64,000 nucleotides of DNA from Amphibalanus amphitrite (Eukaryota; Arthropoda; Thecostraca; Balanomorpha; Balanidae). Shown here in pieces: positions 60,826-64,000 of this stretch. Each line of letters opens with the position of its first letter. Position 1 is the stretch's first letter. The position numbers and the translations under genes are program-made. The stretch spans positions 62,001-126,000 of the forward strand of contig NW_024881707.1 of the NCBI RefSeq assembly GCF_019059575.1, written 5' to 3'. Below the pieces are notes generated by a model. It searched no databases, was not told where the DNA came from, and saw only the letters and a program-made list of their open reading frames with translations.

Positions 60826-62034
60826 GTACCGTGATACGCTATATGAAGAAATAAGAGAAATAATACCAAATCGAAAAGAGTCTGCTATTCGACCTGGCGC
60901 GTCATCACCAGGCTATTTGTGTGTGGAATTTAACGGGGTCGATCTTAACACCATGTCGTTCACACCCATTATACCATCATGTGCATAGCTACGAAAATAA
61001 ACCATCATACTCGTATATAAGCACATACAAACGACTCTGACAAGGCCCATCAAAACTGCATCACATTTCATCTCGCGGTATGTTAAATGGTGCGGGCCGC
61101 GCTCATTAAGCCATCGTACGTGCCGGAATGAACATGGTGCATAAAGTTGCATCACGTCGGCCGCGGGGCGCTACGTTCGTCCATGGCCCGGCAGTCGTTT
61201 GAGATGCAAACTGCGGGCCAACCCGGCACTTAGTTCGCGCCTAGCTCGCATATCTCGGCTGCTGAAGCTGATCACTGATCAGTGATAGGAGCCAAAGACA
61301 TGATCCGGGCAGGTCTTCCATCATGTGTCACTATCAGAAGTGCAATCTCAGAGAACATGATTGGTCATTATATAGGTGTGCTATTCAGTCCCTGTGTAGG
61401 GCCAAAGACAGGCCCAGCACAAACGAGTTCGGCTTCTCTAAATCGAGCTATGCCAACGATAGGAACGTTTACAGAGCATGACGAAAAGACGCATCACAAG
61501 TTAACGATGTTGAAAGCGGCAACGCGAACGAATCGTCCTTCTATACATTTAACGGGCAATATTATAGGTCACGCACGGTAGTCAAAACTTAAGCCAGACG
61601 CACCCCGAGAAACTTTGTCCGTTTATTGCTTCGCCCGCCGGCGGCGACGGCGGGCACCCGTTTTACGACGATGTTAATTGCGTTCAGGCATAGACAATGC
61701 AGCAATAACTGGGCGTATCGATCCGTCTGCACGCGGCTTTATGGCCTGGGGCGCCCTCGGCTGTCTCATGCTCTGCAACCTGTCCTCCACTAACGGAACG
61801 GGAACCGGCCCGATCAATACAGAGACAGATTGGGCAGTGGGCAGTGTGTAAGGCACATGGCTTGGCATGGGCAAAAGGAAACAGAACAAGGACAGGGGGA
61901 AATGATGCATTTGGGGCAATTTCTTCTGGAGTCTTAGGTAAGTGAACCTGATTCGCTATATGCAATAGGGACCAGGACGGTGCACTATCAATTTCGAATA
62001 GAACCTGAAGCGAATCAGAAAAAAATCACCTTAA
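60826..62034. other. no gene recognised
   Basis: Ordinary-looking sequence with short GC-rich patches; no coding or repeat signal I can support. Confidence 0.45.
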
Positions 62035-62246
62035 TGGCTACGTTTCCATGGCACAAGCTAAGCCGATTTTGAAAAATGGACTTGCTCCATCATAGCATTT
62101 AGGCATAATTTAAAAATGTAAATATAGGATTAGGTGCTAGCTAAAACCATATATACGCTCATTTTTTGCATAAGATAAATAGTTTCCGAGAAAAACGCAC
62201 GTGAAATTTCGCTAAATCGATTTAGACGTGTCATGGAAACGTAGTG
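62035..62246. mobile_element. MITE with GGCTACGTTTCCATG ends
   Basis: The left end GGCTACGTTTCCATGGCAC and right end GTGTCATGGAAACGTAGTG are inverted, giving a roughly 210-bp unit. A target-site duplication is not obvious, so the superfamily is uncertain; PIF/Harbinger-type MITEs often end in similar sequence. Confidence 0.6.
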
Positions 62247-64000
62247 TATAATTAATTTCGAGTTTCGACCTAACCAGAGTGCCTAGCCATTTCCGATGCC
62301 ACATGCACTCAACTACGTATTTTTTCGCAAACAAAAGTGAACAAAATCCGAACCAACAATACAAACGATACCTATAAAAAGTTAAACGTGCGATCAAGCT
62401 TGACGTGACTGATCGAATATGTTCACAACCAATGATCAGTAAAATAGCGGAGTGGCCTCATCCTCCACGGCTCAACAATCCGACGTTCTTACTGAACTAC
62501 CGATACGGATACTCAACCGTTCGAAACCCATATCAACATTCCGACGAGCCCCGAATATCGAAAGTTAGAGTTTCGTTGGCAGGCAGCACCAGTGCACATC
62601 CGGCAGCCGAGCCGGTCCGGCGGAGCCGGTCCGACTGGACGGTGTCACCCGGTCCGGCGGGAGGGGAGCAACAGTAGACGAGAAACGCTGAATGACGCAG
62701 AGCCCGGTAGACGGGACATCATGCGCGAGGGAGCCACTCCCTCCCACTTCCTCGGGTCCAGCGAGCGGGAGAGCATGGAAACGCGAGAGACAAATGCTTT
62801 TAAATACATATTTATGATTCCTGTTACATTGTCCATCACGTATTACTGTTGTTTTCTTGAGCTGGTTACCTTCCAGAAAGCAATCGGCTAAAAGTTTGAA
62901 ATTCTGAAGGAGTATTACACCTCCATTCTGGCCAGTCATGACTGTATACAGCTGACTGGCAAACGCTATGTTCGTGTCAGATGTTCGGTACAAACCTATG
63001 CCAATCATTCGCTATACTGTTCCAGAAATAAGGCTATCGGAGGTATTAACAACAACGCAATACTTTTCCACGGACAAATCCTGCCAGTTCTCTGAAAGCA
63101 ATGGCGTTGCTCGTCGCTAGTGACATGCATTAGGACCGTGCTTAATGGAATAAACACAGTCTAAGCTTCTCAGTATTAAGAATGCGTCGTCTTCTGGTAG
63201 ATAGGTCATAGATGTGAAGGTCGGGAAACCCCTAGTTCCAGAATAGGAAGGTCAGTTGCGGCAGGTCTAAGAAGACACCCGAATGTGGAAACATAGACAT
63301 CATGGGCGTGTGGTATAAATAAACCCCGGATAAAATTTATAAGACGAGAATACTGAGATGATACGACTGCTCGTATTGTATCGAACATGCCAAAAATCGT
63401 TTTTAAAAGGCTGATATATTTTAATATGCATATGTAGCTTATAAATATGTTCCAATTAGCATTTCATAACACTGCCACACAATCACTGTGTACGATCACC
63501 GGGTAAAATAAGCATCATATTAGTTAGCCGCGACCATAAGGCTCCCTTCAATCGGTCCTGGTGTTATCTCTGCAGCTTCCCGTGGCTACTGGGTGTATAC
63601 GGACCACACATATTGAGACCACACGACGGCCGGTAAAACCGAGCCGGAACACAACACAGACATCCATCTGACACCAGCGACCGTCCCAACATCATTATCC
63701 GTTCGATAGCAGGCACACACGATCCTCTAAATCACTGGTATGCACTGATGGCTTATAAATAGGTCCCCGACCTCCATACCATCCCGATTCTCCACACATC
63801 ACACAGTCATGGTAAAACTTTGATCACGGAGAGCACCCACCGCCATGATCCGAGGCCGTTTGTTGTTATGGACGCCAAGACACGCCAGGTCTCGGCTGAG
63901 GTTAGCTCCATTTGAATGGGGACAGCGCGGAGAGCGTGGAACCGACCGAGTCCATTGTGGAGTTGACCGCCGGCGGTAGCAGCTGAAACGGGACATGTAA
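62247..64000. other. no gene recognised at right edge
   Basis: ORFs at 62565-63008 overlap on both strands and lack protein character. No repeat or RNA gene is supported. Confidence 0.45.

Noticed and set aside
60674-60988. 104-codon plus-strand ORF
   Set aside because: It spans the terminus and target-site duplication of a 293-bp hAT-type MITE, so it is not a conserved gene.

Overview
The window is eukaryotic nuclear DNA from an invertebrate, almost certainly an arthropod; a crustacean is my best guess, not something the sequence proves. Splice sites, a 34-kb intron, many terminal-inverted-repeat (TIR) transposons and microsatellites exclude a prokaryote. The one confidently named host gene is muscleblind (mbl), an RNA-binding splicing regulator, on the minus strand. 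Its first coding exon is at 43192-43383 and carries CCCH zinc finger 1 and the first cysteine of finger 2. The next exon is at 8894-9052 and completes finger 2. Both junctions have consensus splice sites in phase 0, so the 34,139 bp between them (9053-43191) is one intron. Later mbl exons were not recognised and should lie left of the window; upstream non-coding exons or promoters should lie to the right.

Left edge (1-8893): simple and TE-derived repeats, a 300-bp SINE-like insertion with a 13-bp target-site duplication, a GGCCTCCTCTCTACAGA-type minisatellite, and one orphan exon-like ORF on the plus strand (759-919).

Intron (9053-43191): a fused pair of TTAA-flanked piggyBac-type non-autonomous elements (9494-11292), a third at 18973-20148, a second SINE-like copy (17934-18249), a decayed coding fragment (25631-26030), a 6.4-kb palindromic array of about 13 units of 477 bp (27328-33724), a CR1/L2-like LINE whose ORF2 is broken by a 7-bp duplication (33816-37110), and a 2.5-kb hAT-type element (38852-41360) holding two smaller MITEs. 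The array behaves like a foldback transposon: its outer 830 bp or more are position-locked mirror images. Each unit carries eight or nine AGGTCA nuclear-receptor half-sites in everted, inverted and direct arrangements, and AGGTCA runs recur in the piggyBac-type elements.

Upstream of mbl (43384-64000): a GC/CpG-rich probable promoter region at 43590-44030 with a cluster of UGCU (muscleblind-type) motifs in the predicted leader, a three-layer transposon nest (51009-53908), a perfect 115-bp-arm palindrome (56868-57107), another TTAA element (58321-59220), and a dense CRE plus CCAAT-box cluster (59398-59657) that looks like a promoter or enhancer.

The strongest candidates for something undescribed are the mirrored, half-site-loaded array inside the mbl intron and the TTAA element family whose two ends carry matching poly-G/poly-C hairpins that differ between copies.
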